Assembly (NCBI GenBank): GCA_028282725.1
Contig: JANQHF010000058.1
Coordinates: 1 to 64,000, forward strand
Reading direction: 5' to 3'
Origin: Saprospiraceae bacterium
GTDB taxonomy: Bacteria > Bacteroidota > Bacteroidia > Chitinophagales > Saprospiraceae
DNA length: 64,000 nt
Under the pieces are notes generated by a model. It ran no database searches. It was not told where the DNA came from and saw only the letters and a program-made list of their open reading frames with translations. Shown here piece by piece: positions 28,501 to 37,038 of the stretch. Position numbers and translations under genes: made by a program. Position 1 is the first letter of the stretch. Each line of letters begins with the position of its first letter.

Positions 28501-28957
28501 TGTGCCGGTGCTCGGTTTTATCAATGGATCCGTCCCTCACATTGGGATTGTTAGGGTGTCCGTTAAAATAACCTCCCACCAATTGTCCGTACCAGGGCCA
28601 TTCATATTCGGTATCCGCAGCCGCGTGCACACCTACGAATCCGCCTCCTGCTTGAATAAACCTCCGGAATTCCTGTTCCTGCGATCGATCGAATACGTCT
28701 CCGGTTGTATTCAAAAAGACCACCACCTTATAGTTTTTCAGATTTTGGGTCGTGAAATGTGATGCATCTTCTGTAGCCGTCACTTCAAAGCCTTCCTGTT
28801 CACCCAGTCTTTGAATCAGCCCAATACCTGCTTCAATGGATTCGTGCCTGAACCCTTCAGTCTTGCTGAAAACCAGCACTCCGTTTGACTTTTGATTCGA
28901 ACAAGAGATAATAAGAAGTGAGCCAAATACGATTGATAGAAATAACAAATTTTTCAT
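25565..28957 (-). CDS. Multidomain lipoprotein: ThuA + PQQ-type sugar dehydrogenase + PKD + cytochrome c + CBM
   Basis: This 1130-residue exported protein has a lipobox ending LLIISC (Cys at about 19). Residues about 25-245 form a ThuA-like (class I glutamine amidotransferase-like) domain with GGGFVGVHAAADTEY and a late FYTGGGHTDESY. About 260-690 is a glucose/sorbosone-type beta-propeller with IVFIERKGAVRLYD, DECCHSGGSIEFD and GCRNPFRFS. About 700-785 is a PKD domain (SFDWDFGDGNT). A cytochrome c domain holds the haem motif CVSCH (about 867) and a likely distal Met in WGETAMAAHPDI. A carbohydrate-binding module closes the protein. It likely oxidises a sugar and passes electrons to the haem, at the cell surface; substrate unknown. 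Confidence 0.88.
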   Translation of the reverse strand: MKNLLFLSIVFGSLLIISCSNQKSNGVLVFSKTEGFRHESIEAGIGLIQRLGEQEGFEVTATEDASHFTTQNLKNYKVVVFLNTTGDVFDRSQEQEFRRFIQAGGGFVGVHAAADTEYEWPWYGQLVGGYFNGHPNNPNVRDGSIDKTEHRHISTDHLPDRWDRTDEWYNYKSLNPNITSVLNLDETSYEGGTNGEFHPIAWYHEFDGGRSFYTGGGHTDESYEEENFVRHLLGGIQWAMGDQKAVDYNLASVMPEENRFQKEELDSYFNEPMELDLLPDGRIVFIERKGAVRLYDPALEATKTLTTLDVYTGEEDGLIGMAIDPNYSDNSHIFLCYSHPEETHQSISRFTFDPDGNEGEVLSDEVVVLKIETQRDECCHSGGSIEFDHNGYLWGSFGDNTNPHQSSGFSPSDERPGRAPFDAQKSSSNTNDLRGKIIRIKVNPDGSYDIPDGNLFPKDGSQGRPEIYVMGCRNPFRFSIDSETNYVYWGEIGPDARDDGDDRGPRGYDEVNQAREPGFFGWPYFIGDNKAYNDYDFATETSSSKRDPANPINDSPNNTGIRELPPAQEAMIYYPYAKSEEFPYTGSGGRNAMAGPVYHEEKFRHNPNRFPAYYDDKLFIYDWMRGWMMAVTFDDNGDMAYMEPFLPSIKWNNLMDVVLSPDGDLYTLEYGTGWFTANENAILSHLKYNPGNRVPKAELKVNETAQAVPFTVQFDAQGSMDSDGDKLSFDWDFGDGNTDRGASVEHTYTEPGEFMASVKVTDGDGESSSEQVKILAGNTPPEVNIQIEGNSRFYFPGQPINYTVLASDKEDGTIDPDNIAVTVDYLEMGHDMTSIAQGHMALSQIKSSHPGQDLISQSDCVSCHKIDGLSVGPSYKSISEKYLGQRGRRSLKESYLAEKIIKGGGGVWGETAMAAHPDISPKDANQMAKYILSVGEKKKEVEIPAFGSHVLQVPEGNDPGGKFVIMASYTDKGNGDVEPLRSFDNLVLQPATLSAVAYTSGEFVSQFTITPDMFPGIEQEFEIAVVNDNAVITYEAMDLTGIGSVILTASAPGMFASGGSFDIYLDDPESEPIYSGEIKVSMQMGAMDNIPIPLAEHSGIHDLIVKFKSNKEGAPVGTLAAWTFLPMSGS

Positions 28958-29116
28958 GAGTCCTATTTATGGAGCCTCGAATATAGAATATCATCAGGAT
29001 TGGTAAAAGGGAACAGCTGAAATCATTGACAGACTTCTCGCCAAGTGAACAGGATATTTACGATTCCGAGGTCATAAACTGGAAACTGCCTTAAAAGGTG
29101 TATCTAAGAAATGCGG

Positions 29117-31006
29117 CTATAAGAGATCTTCGGCCATATCTTCAATCTTCAACATTTCTTTTTCTTTCAAGTACCCCTTCAGCCAGTTCATACAGCTTTC
29201 AAAATCCGGAAAGCAATCTTCACGTTCAATAAATCCTGGTACGAGATTGATCCGTTCAAAGAGCTCGAGTGGTTGACCATGTAAATCCGTGAATACCACT
29301 TTGATGCCTTGTTCCTGCAAATCGATAATGGCATCTTCCATAGCGTAGAGGCCGGATTGATCTACGTAAGGGACCCTATCCATCCTCATCACTACAACTT
29401 CAAGTTCAGGCAATGCTTTTATCATGTCCTGGAAGCGGGAAGCGAAACCAAAAAAGAGGGGGCCTATAAGGTGCTTGATATAAACCTTGTGACCTATTTG
29501 CTCAACAATATTGCCTTCATCTCCCCACGGTATTTCCCTTGCAAATTCCTTGATGGGAACTACCGCTGTGCGATGTTCGACAACATCGGAGATCTTCTTC
29601 ATGAAAAGAATTGATGCCAGTATCATTCCCACGGCAACTGCTTCTATTAGACCGATGAAGACGGTAAGGATCAATACCAGGAACATTACAACTACTTCGC
29701 TGTTCGGCATTTCGCGTACATGCTTCAATCCTTTATAATCCATGACTCCTATTCCCACTGTAACCAGAATTCCGGCCAATACGGCTGCTGGAATTCTACT
29801 TGCAATCGGACCGAGTGAAAGCAGGATAACGAGTAATAGGATGCCGGCAACCATTCCGGATAATTTCGTCTTACCACCTGTCTGAATATTCACCACTGTA
29901 CGGATCGTAGCACCTGCTCCGGGTATTCCACCGAATAAGGATGCAATGGAGTTTCCAATACCCTGACCAATTAATTCCTGGTTGGGATTGTGTTTCGTTT
30001 TAGTCATATTATCCGCAACAATGGAAGTCAGCAAGGAATCGATGGCACCTAACATGGCCAGGGAGGCCGCCATGATTATAAACGGTGAAATCTGCCCGAT
30101 ACTGAAATTCGTGAAAACGTTCATCTGCAAGATCGGAAAACCACTTGGTATAATACCAATTGTCCGATATTCAGGCAAAAAGAGAACGGCTCCTACCGAA
30201 ACCACTAGCAATGCCACCAAAGTGCTCGGTACTGCTTTTGTTATTCTTTTAAACCCGTAGATAATAAAAATAGTTAGGAGGCCTAAGATCAGATCGATGT
30301 AGTTTATATTCTTCAAGGCTGTAGGGAGTTGTCTGAGCGACCCAATCACTCCTGAGGCATTGGCAGATGCAAGGGCCTCGGATTCCTGCATAATATCGGC
30401 GCGTGATATTTGTTCGGCACGCCTCACCGTTTCACGGAAATCTTCCAGAACAAGAATCTCCTCTTCCGCCTCTTCTTTTAAAATCCTTTCAAGAATGACT
30501 TCTTCGGCTTGAGGAATAAAAGTATTTACATATTCGGTATTCTCCTTGGGGTAGTAGCCCAACATAGGAAGGATTTGAGTGATCAGGATAATCACTCCGA
30601 TACCCGTCATAAAGCCTGAAACCACTGGATAGGGCATATATCGGATGTACTGTCCAACTTTCAAAAAGCCCAGTCCTATTTGCATCAACCCCGCAAGAAA
30701 AAACACCATCAGGATGAAGGGCAGAGCTCTGGATACGTCTCCTTCATTCGCCGCAATGATACCGGCAATAACAACCATGCTTACAGCTGTCATGGGGGCG
30801 GTGGGACCTGAAATCTGAGTGTTGGTGCCTCCAAATAATGCAGCGAAGAAACTGATAAAGATGGCTCCGTATAAGCCGGCCGCAGCTCCAAGACCTGATT
30901 GGAGTCCGAACGCAAGAGCTAACGGAAGCGCAACAATACCTGCGGTGATACCTCCGAATAAGTCACCTTTAAAATGTCTAAAGTCGAATCCAAACTTAGT
31001 CTTCAT
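29117..31006 (-). CDS. SulP-family anion transporter with STAS domain
   Basis: This 629-residue transporter has the SulP membrane domain of about 14 segments, with the signature AGIVALPLALAFG near the start, GPTAPM (about 67-72) and IGQGIGNSIASLFGGIPGAG (about 344-363). It has a cytoplasmic STAS domain at about 500-610 with MRMDRVPYVDQSGLYAMED. An acidic insertion at about 165-215 (EEAEEEILVLEDFRE) lies between early helices and is unusual for the family. Substrates of SulP proteins include sulfate, bicarbonate and dicarboxylates; none is decided here. The divergent TetR-like gene, about 200 nt away, may control it. Confidence 0.9.
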   Translation of the reverse strand: MKTKFGFDFRHFKGDLFGGITAGIVALPLALAFGLQSGLGAAAGLYGAIFISFFAALFGGTNTQISGPTAPMTAVSMVVIAGIIAANEGDVSRALPFILMVFFLAGLMQIGLGFLKVGQYIRYMPYPVVSGFMTGIGVIILITQILPMLGYYPKENTEYVNTFIPQAEEVILERILKEEAEEEILVLEDFRETVRRAEQISRADIMQESEALASANASGVIGSLRQLPTALKNINYIDLILGLLTIFIIYGFKRITKAVPSTLVALLVVSVGAVLFLPEYRTIGIIPSGFPILQMNVFTNFSIGQISPFIIMAASLAMLGAIDSLLTSIVADNMTKTKHNPNQELIGQGIGNSIASLFGGIPGAGATIRTVVNIQTGGKTKLSGMVAGILLLVILLSLGPIASRIPAAVLAGILVTVGIGVMDYKGLKHVREMPNSEVVVMFLVLILTVFIGLIEAVAVGMILASILFMKKISDVVEHRTAVVPIKEFAREIPWGDEGNIVEQIGHKVYIKHLIGPLFFGFASRFQDMIKALPELEVVVMRMDRVPYVDQSGLYAMEDAIIDLQEQGIKVVFTDLHGQPLELFERINLVPGFIEREDCFPDFESCMNWLKGYLKEKEMLKIEDMAEDLL

Positions 31007-31206
31007 TGATAATTTACTTTGTTAGATTGATGAGATCTGTCACCCGGATAAACTTGAGCTCCTTTTCAACTTCACCTGTCATCGTGAATATATGATCTTC
31101 TAAGACAATAGTGTTGCTATTACAGTAAATATTTTTACTATTTTTCTTAATATTGATACTACTTGTTTTTCGCTTCAAGTATTTATGTTTCAAAGCTCGA
31201 TCGTAC

Positions 31207-31890
31207 ATGTCAGTTGGTATCACCATATCGCTTCATAAGGGCTTATATCAAAGAGACCCTCAAGAAACTGCCTTGGGAAAGAAGCTGATCAAGCATAGCA
31301 TCGAATTAATCGATGAAATAGGTTTTGAGGCCTTCAACTTTAAGAAGCTGGCCACTGTGATGAATTCGACAGAGGCCTCCGTTTACCGGTATTTTGAGAA
31401 CAAACATATGCTTCTGCTCTACCTGGTCTCCTGGTACTGGGAATGGGTCAGCTTTCTGATTGATATGAATACTATCAATGTTGAAGACCCACGTAGGCGC
31501 CTGAGCATCATTATACGCACCCTTGTTACCGCCTCACGTGAACATCCATCCATTGAATACGTGAATGAAAATATTTTACACAGGATCATTATTGCCGAGG
31601 GGAGTAAGGCCTATCATATTAAGTCTGTAGACGAGGAAAATAAAGAGGGCTTCTTTTTGAATTTTAAAAGTTTGGCAGAAAAGATCGCCTCTGTTGTACT
31701 GGAGATAAGCCCTGATTTTCCATACCCCCGAACTCTTGCGAGCAACTTATTCGAAATGGCGAATGAACACATCTATTTTGCCCAGCACCTGCCGCGTCTG
31801 ACCGACGTCCATGTAGACGGTGACGACTTTGATGAAGTCGAGGAAATGCTGGAATACTTCGTTGACAATCTTCTGGGCTCAAAGGAATAA
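31207..31890 (+). CDS. TetR/AcrR-family regulator divergent from the SulP gene
   Basis: This 227-residue regulator is read from the ATG at 31207; an upstream in-frame ATG (31153) adds a hydrophobic, Phe/Leu/Cys-rich leader that does not fit the family. The helix-turn-helix is LIDEIGFEAFNFKKLATVMNSTEASVYRYF followed by ENKHMLL, here given in two parts: helix 1 near residues 28-40, recognition helix near 50-62. The C-terminal ligand domain is unassigned. Divergent placement to the SulP transporter suggests control of that gene, perhaps in response to an anion or pH-related signal (inference). 31007-31206 holds no obvious palindrome. Confidence 0.8.
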   Translation: MSVGITISLHKGLYQRDPQETALGKKLIKHSIELIDEIGFEAFNFKKLATVMNSTEASVYRYFENKHMLLLYLVSWYWEWVSFLIDMNTINVEDPRRRLSIIIRTLVTASREHPSIEYVNENILHRIIIAEGSKAYHIKSVDEENKEGFFLNFKSLAEKIASVVLEISPDFPYPRTLASNLFEMANEHIYFAQHLPRLTDVHVDGDDFDEVEEMLEYFVDNLLGSKE

Positions 31891-32003
31891 ATCTTCGATG
31901 GAAAACATCACAATTCAGATCCGGCAGCAACTAATTTAAGGAGTGTTGCCTTGGATGCCATAATCGGGTGACTTTCTTTAAGTTCTCTGCGAAAATGCTG
32001 GAA

Positions 32004-32534
32004 TTATTTTAGATTGTAAGTGATCAAATGCAATCCATGAGAAAAGGATTCAATACTTGTGAAGTTCAACGTGTACTGTTTATTCAAATTTTCAAACAAC
32101 TTAATACCGGATCCAAGAATGATCGGATTTAATTTTAATTTGATGACATCGATAAGACCATTTTCCAAAAGCCACTTTGCAAGTACTCCTCCGCCGCATA
32201 AATAAATATCTGCCCCTTCTTTTTCTTTGATCTTCTGGATTTCTTCGATCCGTGGGGGTATAATGATCAAATTAGGGTCAATGGATGGGTAGCTTGCACC
32301 ACTGGAAACGACGTAATTCACCATATGCTCATAGGGAGTCTGTCCTGGGGAGATACCACATTGAAAGCCGAACTCGTAGGTATTTTTTCCCATCAAAACA
32401 GTGTCAAAATCTTTGAGATCCTCCAGATATTTTTGAACCAAATTACTTTCCCGGGTAAACAAGCTGACATCCTCTCCCGGACCACAAATGTAGCCGTCTA
32501 TCGACGAGGCTATATAGTAGATTATATTTCTCAT
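32004..32534 (-). CDS. Dihydrofolate reductase-like (RibD C-terminal) protein
   Basis: This 176-residue protein has the DHFR/RibD-C fold. Signs are IIYYIASSIDGYICGPGED (about 4-22), DTVLMGKNTYEFG (about 44-56), and IYLCGGGVLAKWLLENGLIDVI (about 110-131). Stand-alone members are NADPH-dependent reductases of mostly unknown substrate and are not the housekeeping FolA. Its start codon overlaps the stop of the upstream lipoprotein gene by 4 nt, which indicates translational coupling. Confidence 0.85.
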   Translation of the reverse strand: MRNIIYYIASSIDGYICGPGEDVSLFTRESNLVQKYLEDLKDFDTVLMGKNTYEFGFQCGISPGQTPYEHMVNYVVSSGASYPSIDPNLIIIPPRIEEIQKIKEKEGADIYLCGGGVLAKWLLENGLIDVIKLKLNPIILGSGIKLFENLNKQYTLNFTSIESFSHGLHLITYNLK

Positions 32535-33010
32535 TTCTGATGTGCTTTCTTGAATTGGAATAATGTCGAGACCAGGCTGTCCTGTTCATATCCGGTTATG
32601 ATCCGCTCATAATTTTCCGAATCAATAAAGCGGTATTCGACCTGGAATGGATTTCGATATTCTGTGTTTTCCACAGTGAACCCATCAGTCGAAAATTCTT
32701 TCGCTTCAAAAATTTTGGGAGTCGAATTTTTGATGACACTGAACAATATAATTGACTGATCAATCAGTTCAATTTTAGTCCTGGCGCTGTATGAAGTGTC
32801 GCCATTTTCAACATAGTGTCCTTCCTGGATCAACCAGCCATCTTCTCCGATTTTCCACTCTTCGTGCAATTCACCTGTCCAGGCCTTCGCGATCCATTTG
32901 CCCTTCAGCTTTTTAGAAAGGCCAAGCGTATCTCCCGGATTATTGGGATTTGCACAACCAAAAATAAAAAATAGAAAAGCAATCAAACTGAGATATTTTC
33001 TGAATATCAT
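32531..33010 (-). CDS. Small lipoprotein of the DUF6265-like type
   Basis: The start used is MIFRKYLS at 33010, which gives a proper lipoprotein signal ending FFIFGC (Cys at about 19); a further in-frame ATG lies 8 codons upstream. The mature part (about 140 residues) has a beta-rich pattern: LKGKWIAKAWTGELHEEWKI, LIQEGHYVENGDTSYSART and VEYRFIDSENYERIITGYE. That arrangement resembles DUF6265-type proteins. Function is unknown. It overlaps the DHFR-like gene by 4 nt. Confidence 0.65.
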   Translation of the reverse strand: MIFRKYLSLIAFLFFIFGCANPNNPGDTLGLSKKLKGKWIAKAWTGELHEEWKIGEDGWLIQEGHYVENGDTSYSARTKIELIDQSIILFSVIKNSTPKIFEAKEFSTDGFTVENTEYRNPFQVEYRFIDSENYERIITGYEQDSLVSTLFQFKKAHQK

Positions 33011-33096
33011 ATAAGGCAATTTTCTTGTATTCATTTTATTTACCCGGCTTATCCAGATAACTCTTCAAGGTATAAGAAAAGTGTATATTGAATGAT

Positions 33097-35343
33097 ATGA
33101 GCGTGCATCAATTATTGAAGGTAGTTTCCTTGACGAAGAGCGGTCTTAGTCAATTCCCAAAGATCTTTTTGCTCATTTTGTTATCAAATCTGGTTCTTGG
33201 CCAAACGCAGGAGAAGAAGGTGATTCAGGCCTTTGGGATCGTCGAAGAAGGCCTCAGGTTGGATGGAAGATTAAACGATGCCGTATGGGAAAAGACAGTT
33301 GGAGTGTCTGATTTCCTGATGCAAATTCCAGTGGAAGGGCAAAGTCCTTCATATAGAACTGAAATCGAGATTGCCTTTGATGAAAACAACCTTTACATCG
33401 CCGTGAATGCCTCTGACGACGATCCAAAGCAGATCAAGGCTTTTCAAAAGAAGAGGGATGCAGATCTCTCGACAGATGATAGTTTTCAATGGATCCTGGA
33501 CACCTACGAGGATGGGAGAAATGCATATTACTTTACCATCAACCCGGGTGGAGCCATGGGGGATGGTCTTTTAACCATAGGGCAGGGGACTTCCCTGGAC
33601 CTCAACTGGGATGGAATATGGCGGGCATGGACGCACATGGATGCCAGGGGATGGACTGCAGAAATCAGAATTCCATTTCGGACCTTGAATTTTGATCCTT
33701 CGAATGATTCATGGGGAATCAACTTTCAAAGGACGATCAGACGCAAGAATGAGGAAGTCGTCTGGTCGGGCCACACAAGGGGGCAAGGTCTTCTTCGACC
33801 ACAAAATGCCGGTCTCCTGACTGGTCTCTTGAAAATATCCCAGGGATTGGGTCTCGAAGCCGTCCCTTACCTGGCTTCAAGAAGAAATGCCGTTCTCGAT
33901 CAGGAAGATCAATTGCAGACAAATTATGAAGTGGATGCAGGATTCGACATCAATTATAATGTACTTCCCAGTCTGAAGGCTTCCATCACGATGAACACGG
34001 ATTTTGCCGAAACAGATGTGGATGCGAGAAGAATTAATCTGACCAGGTTTTCAATCCTTTTCCCGGAAAAACGGGCGTTCTTTCTTGAAGGTTCGAGTAT
34101 ATATTCCTTTGCTCCTGCCAGTGGTGTCCGACCTTATTTTAGCCGCAGGATTGGCTTGATTTCAGGGAGGACGGTGCCCATTATTGGTGGAGCGCGTCTC
34201 CTTGGTCGGGTAGGTAACTATGATCTGGCTTTTCAACATGTACTGACCGATGATTTCATGGGTATCGGTAAAGAACATTTTACGGTGGGAAGGATCAAGA
34301 AAAATATTGGGAGGGAAAGCAGGATCGGATTAGTCTATACCCGCCGGTCTACCGATCAACCGGAAAATGGAATTGCCGGGAACAACGACAGGCATACAAT
34401 GGGTGCTGATCTGGAATTGAATACATCTGAATTTTTGGGAGACAAGAACTTTCAGTTTCAGGCATTCCTGGTATATAATACACCTTTTGGTCGTCTGTCC
34501 CCCAATTCTTTCTGGGATCGCACCACAAGGGGATTGCGGATCAACTTTCCCAATCGACCCTGGTATGGACATGCTTCGTACAGAGAATTTGGCGAGGCTT
34601 TTGACCCGGCCATCGGTTTTCATCCCAGAATCGGGTTCAGAAGATTTCAACCATCCATCGGATTCAATCCGCTCTTCGAAAAAAGTGAGGTGATACGTGA
34701 TATTGATTTTGGATTTCGATTCGAGCATCTCATGGACATGAGTTGGAAATTATTGACGCAAGAATTTCGATTTGAATTGTTCGATATTACCTTGATGTCG
34801 GGAGAACGATTTTCCATTGATGTTTCCCGTGAATATGAACGGTTAACCGAACGATTTGGCATTCTGAATAATGACGAAATTGTGCTTCCAATCGATGAAT
34901 ACGTTATGTGGAGTATGGATATGGAGGTGGCTACAGCATCGTTTCGCCCTCTTTCTGCAAGCGTCGATTTTCGAACAGGAGATTTTTGGTCAGGGACTCA
35001 GTGGGAGCTTGCAGGGTCATTTACGGCAAGGCCTACTCCCGGTATCAACCTGACCATGACTTACGTTCACACCGATGTTTCACTACTCGAAGGGAGTTTT
35101 ACGACCGAGTTACTCAGATTCAATGCGAGCATCGATCTTTCACCCTTTGTCTCCTTCGTCTCTTTTATACAATGGGACAGTTTAAGTGATGAATTAGGTA
35201 TCAATAATCGATTCCGGTGGATCGTAAGACCTGGAAATGATTTGTTTATTGTCTATAATCACAACTGGCAGGATTCCATGGATAGGTGGCGCACCTTAAA
35301 TAGTGCTGCAACGATCAAGGCTTCATTTACACACAGATTTTGA
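33097..35343 (+). CDS. DUF5916/CBM9-like outer-membrane protein
   Basis: This protein has about 748 residues; an in-frame TTG at 33088 is an alternative start. A signal segment (FPKIFLLILLSNLVLGQ) is followed by a CBM9-like domain at about 30-235: LRLDGRLNDAVWEK, NNLYIAVNASDDDP, YYFTINPGG and GWTAEIRIPFRTL. The rest is a DUF5916-type beta barrel with FPEKRAFFLEGSSIYSF and a C-terminal Phe (SFTHRF). These are abundant Bacteroidota outer-membrane proteins, thought to bind a glycan or act in surface processing, but no reaction is known. It stands alone on the plus strand. Confidence 0.88.
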   Translation: MSVHQLLKVVSLTKSGLSQFPKIFLLILLSNLVLGQTQEKKVIQAFGIVEEGLRLDGRLNDAVWEKTVGVSDFLMQIPVEGQSPSYRTEIEIAFDENNLYIAVNASDDDPKQIKAFQKKRDADLSTDDSFQWILDTYEDGRNAYYFTINPGGAMGDGLLTIGQGTSLDLNWDGIWRAWTHMDARGWTAEIRIPFRTLNFDPSNDSWGINFQRTIRRKNEEVVWSGHTRGQGLLRPQNAGLLTGLLKISQGLGLEAVPYLASRRNAVLDQEDQLQTNYEVDAGFDINYNVLPSLKASITMNTDFAETDVDARRINLTRFSILFPEKRAFFLEGSSIYSFAPASGVRPYFSRRIGLISGRTVPIIGGARLLGRVGNYDLAFQHVLTDDFMGIGKEHFTVGRIKKNIGRESRIGLVYTRRSTDQPENGIAGNNDRHTMGADLELNTSEFLGDKNFQFQAFLVYNTPFGRLSPNSFWDRTTRGLRINFPNRPWYGHASYREFGEAFDPAIGFHPRIGFRRFQPSIGFNPLFEKSEVIRDIDFGFRFEHLMDMSWKLLTQEFRFELFDITLMSGERFSIDVSREYERLTERFGILNNDEIVLPIDEYVMWSMDMEVATASFRPLSASVDFRTGDFWSGTQWELAGSFTARPTPGINLTMTYVHTDVSLLEGSFTTELLRFNASIDLSPFVSFVSFIQWDSLSDELGINNRFRWIVRPGNDLFIVYNHNWQDSMDRWRTLNSAATIKASFTHRF

Positions 35344-35364
35344 AAGCATGAATACTTGCAGAAG

Positions 35365-35712
35365 TCATAAACTTCTTCTTCGGTGATCATTTATTTTTTT
35401 AAAAATAAAATGACTCCTACATTTAACTTTTTCGCTATTGCTATCAGCACCTTGGTACCAATCTTTTTCAAAACCCATTGAGGCAGCAAGATCCCGCGCT
35501 CTCATTTCAGGGTTGTCAGCGATTGCTTTCAAAACTTCTTGAATCCAGGGTCCATTTTTATTCAAACGATCCATTCTTTCCAATTTCTTCAAAATAGAAT
35601 CAATCTCAGATTCCTTAAGACCTGTATCATTTCTCAATGCAATCCGCGGGTCCGGTGAATGGTGACCCAGCTCAATGCGAAACAATGATCCGTCTCGTCC
35701 CTTTAAATTCAT
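35365..35712 (-). pseudogene. Probable degraded remnant of a small conserved protein
   Basis: The 115-codon frame contains a plausible coding stretch (SLFRIELGHHSPDPRIALRN, EIDSILKKLERMDRL, RARDLAASMGFEKDW) that looks like a small helix-turn-helix-like Bacteroidota protein. Coding sense continues upstream of the first ATG (DISNYSIEEIGGKDITGSGY) to a TAA without any usual start codon. At the other end the last 14 or so codons read through the 35387-35413 hairpin. Both ends therefore look worn, which suggests a pseudogene. An unusual start or an assembly error is the alternative. Confidence 0.4.
35387..35413. terminator. A/T-rich hairpin between convergent genes
   Basis: TCATTTATTTTT at its left edge pairs with AAAAATAAAATGA at the right, with one bulged base. 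T- and A-runs make it a good intrinsic terminator in both directions, placed just after the DUF5916 gene. Confidence 0.6.
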
Positions 35713-35930
35713 GAGCAGATCATGTAATTGTGTATAACCGCTTCCGGTGATATCCTTCCCTCCAATTTCCTCTATTGAATAATTGGAAATGTCGAAAATC
35801 TCGACTTACCCGATTGATGTTTTATTAATGGACCTCTTTTTTCACTTTTGGCTTCTTCCAAATTCTAAATGCAACATTGTCACGCCATCCCTGATTTCAA
35901 GCAGATGTTTTTGTTTAAATAACATAAGGT

Positions 35931-37028
35931 CTATTGATCAGAGATTGCAACGGCAATTTTGGAATCGGCAGTACCATAATATAGAAACCATTGACCCTTA
36001 TAATGGACAAGTCCTTCGATGAAGCACACCTCATTTACTTCTCCTGTTCGCTCATATGGCTTATCCGGGTAAATGAAGTAATCGTCTGTGCGATCGAGCA
36101 ACTTCACGGGATTGTTTTGATCAAACAATGCCTGTCCGGCTGCGTATGCAAATTTTGGTAATTCAGGATCATTATGATTAGCAGCATTACTGGCATTATA
36201 GATCAAGAGTATGCCTTCTTCTTTTAATAGTGCAAAAGGACCCGGTTCTACAAGGCGGCTATCAAAGTATCCGGGCCGGGGATGTAAGACCTCAATCATC
36301 CTTCCGCTTTCTTCATCTTCCGATACCTGCCAATTGATGAGATCGGTTGATGTGGCCACGAACAAATTTGTATCTCCAAAATACATCCAGTATAATCCGT
36401 TGATTTTTGTTGCGACTGCCCTGGAATTTTCAATCCTGGCAACGATTGCACCCGATTTGGACCAGGTATCCCGGTATTTTCCGTTTCCAAGGACCAATCC
36501 ATGTTTGGTCCAATTTCGCAAATCCGGTGAGGTGGCCAGGCAAAGTCTTGCAGTTTTTCCATCATAAGAGGTGTAGGTCATTATATAAAGACCTTCTCCG
36601 CTTTCCACGATCCTTGGATCCTCCACACCTCCGGGCCATTCGAAGGTATACATGCTGTCGTTTTCAGGGTAAAAGATTGGTGCAGCTTCCTTTTGAAAAT
36701 TCAACCCGTCTGTACTGGTTGCCAATCCTAATCTGGACGTCATTTGATTGTCCTGGGCACGGTATATCAAAAAGATCGTATCCCTCCTGACCAGGGCAGT
36801 GGGATTCAGGACATTGCGTTCTTCCCAGAATGAAGAAGAACCGCTGACAGGGCACATAAATTCTAAATTGCGATCGGGTACCAAAATTGGATTGAGGCTG
36901 TCGACCTTTTCAAACTTTTGAAAGGCCCAGAACTTTGGACGTATTTGATCTTCAGGATGAGTCAATTGCTGCTGGCACGATGCTAGCATCACAAGAGTGA
37001 CAACGATCCCCGGAAAGTAATTCATCAA
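35931..37028 (-). CDS. GH130-family lipoprotein (mannoside phosphorylase/hydrolase family)
   Basis: This 365-residue lipoprotein has the signal VTLVMLASC (Cys at about 18). The five-bladed propeller includes NPTALVRRDTIFLIYRAQ (about 75-92), the GH130 signature GGVEDPRIVE (about 132-141), FVATSTDLINWQ and FLYYGTADSKIAVA near the end. GH130 enzymes act on beta-mannosides by phosphorolysis or hydrolysis; the lipoprotein signal places this copy in the periplasm or at the surface, which fits hydrolysis better than phosphorolysis. No other polysaccharide-utilisation gene is adjacent. The nucleoside transporter gene lies 10 nt upstream on the same strand. Confidence 0.8.
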   Translation of the reverse strand: MMNYFPGIVVTLVMLASCQQQLTHPEDQIRPKFWAFQKFEKVDSLNPILVPDRNLEFMCPVSGSSSFWEERNVLNPTALVRRDTIFLIYRAQDNQMTSRLGLATSTDGLNFQKEAAPIFYPENDSMYTFEWPGGVEDPRIVESGEGLYIMTYTSYDGKTARLCLATSPDLRNWTKHGLVLGNGKYRDTWSKSGAIVARIENSRAVATKINGLYWMYFGDTNLFVATSTDLINWQVSEDEESGRMIEVLHPRPGYFDSRLVEPGPFALLKEEGILLIYNASNAANHNDPELPKFAYAAGQALFDQNNPVKLLDRTDDYFIYPDKPYERTGEVNEVCFIEGLVHYKGQWFLYYGTADSKIAVAISDQ

Positions 37029-37038
37029 TGCAAATTTA

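Noticed and set aside
31014..31226. Minus-strand frame of 70 codons between the SulP and TetR genes
   Set aside because: It overlaps the start of the TetR gene, has Lys/Asn-rich low-complexity content and no recognisable domain; more likely the shared regulatory region.
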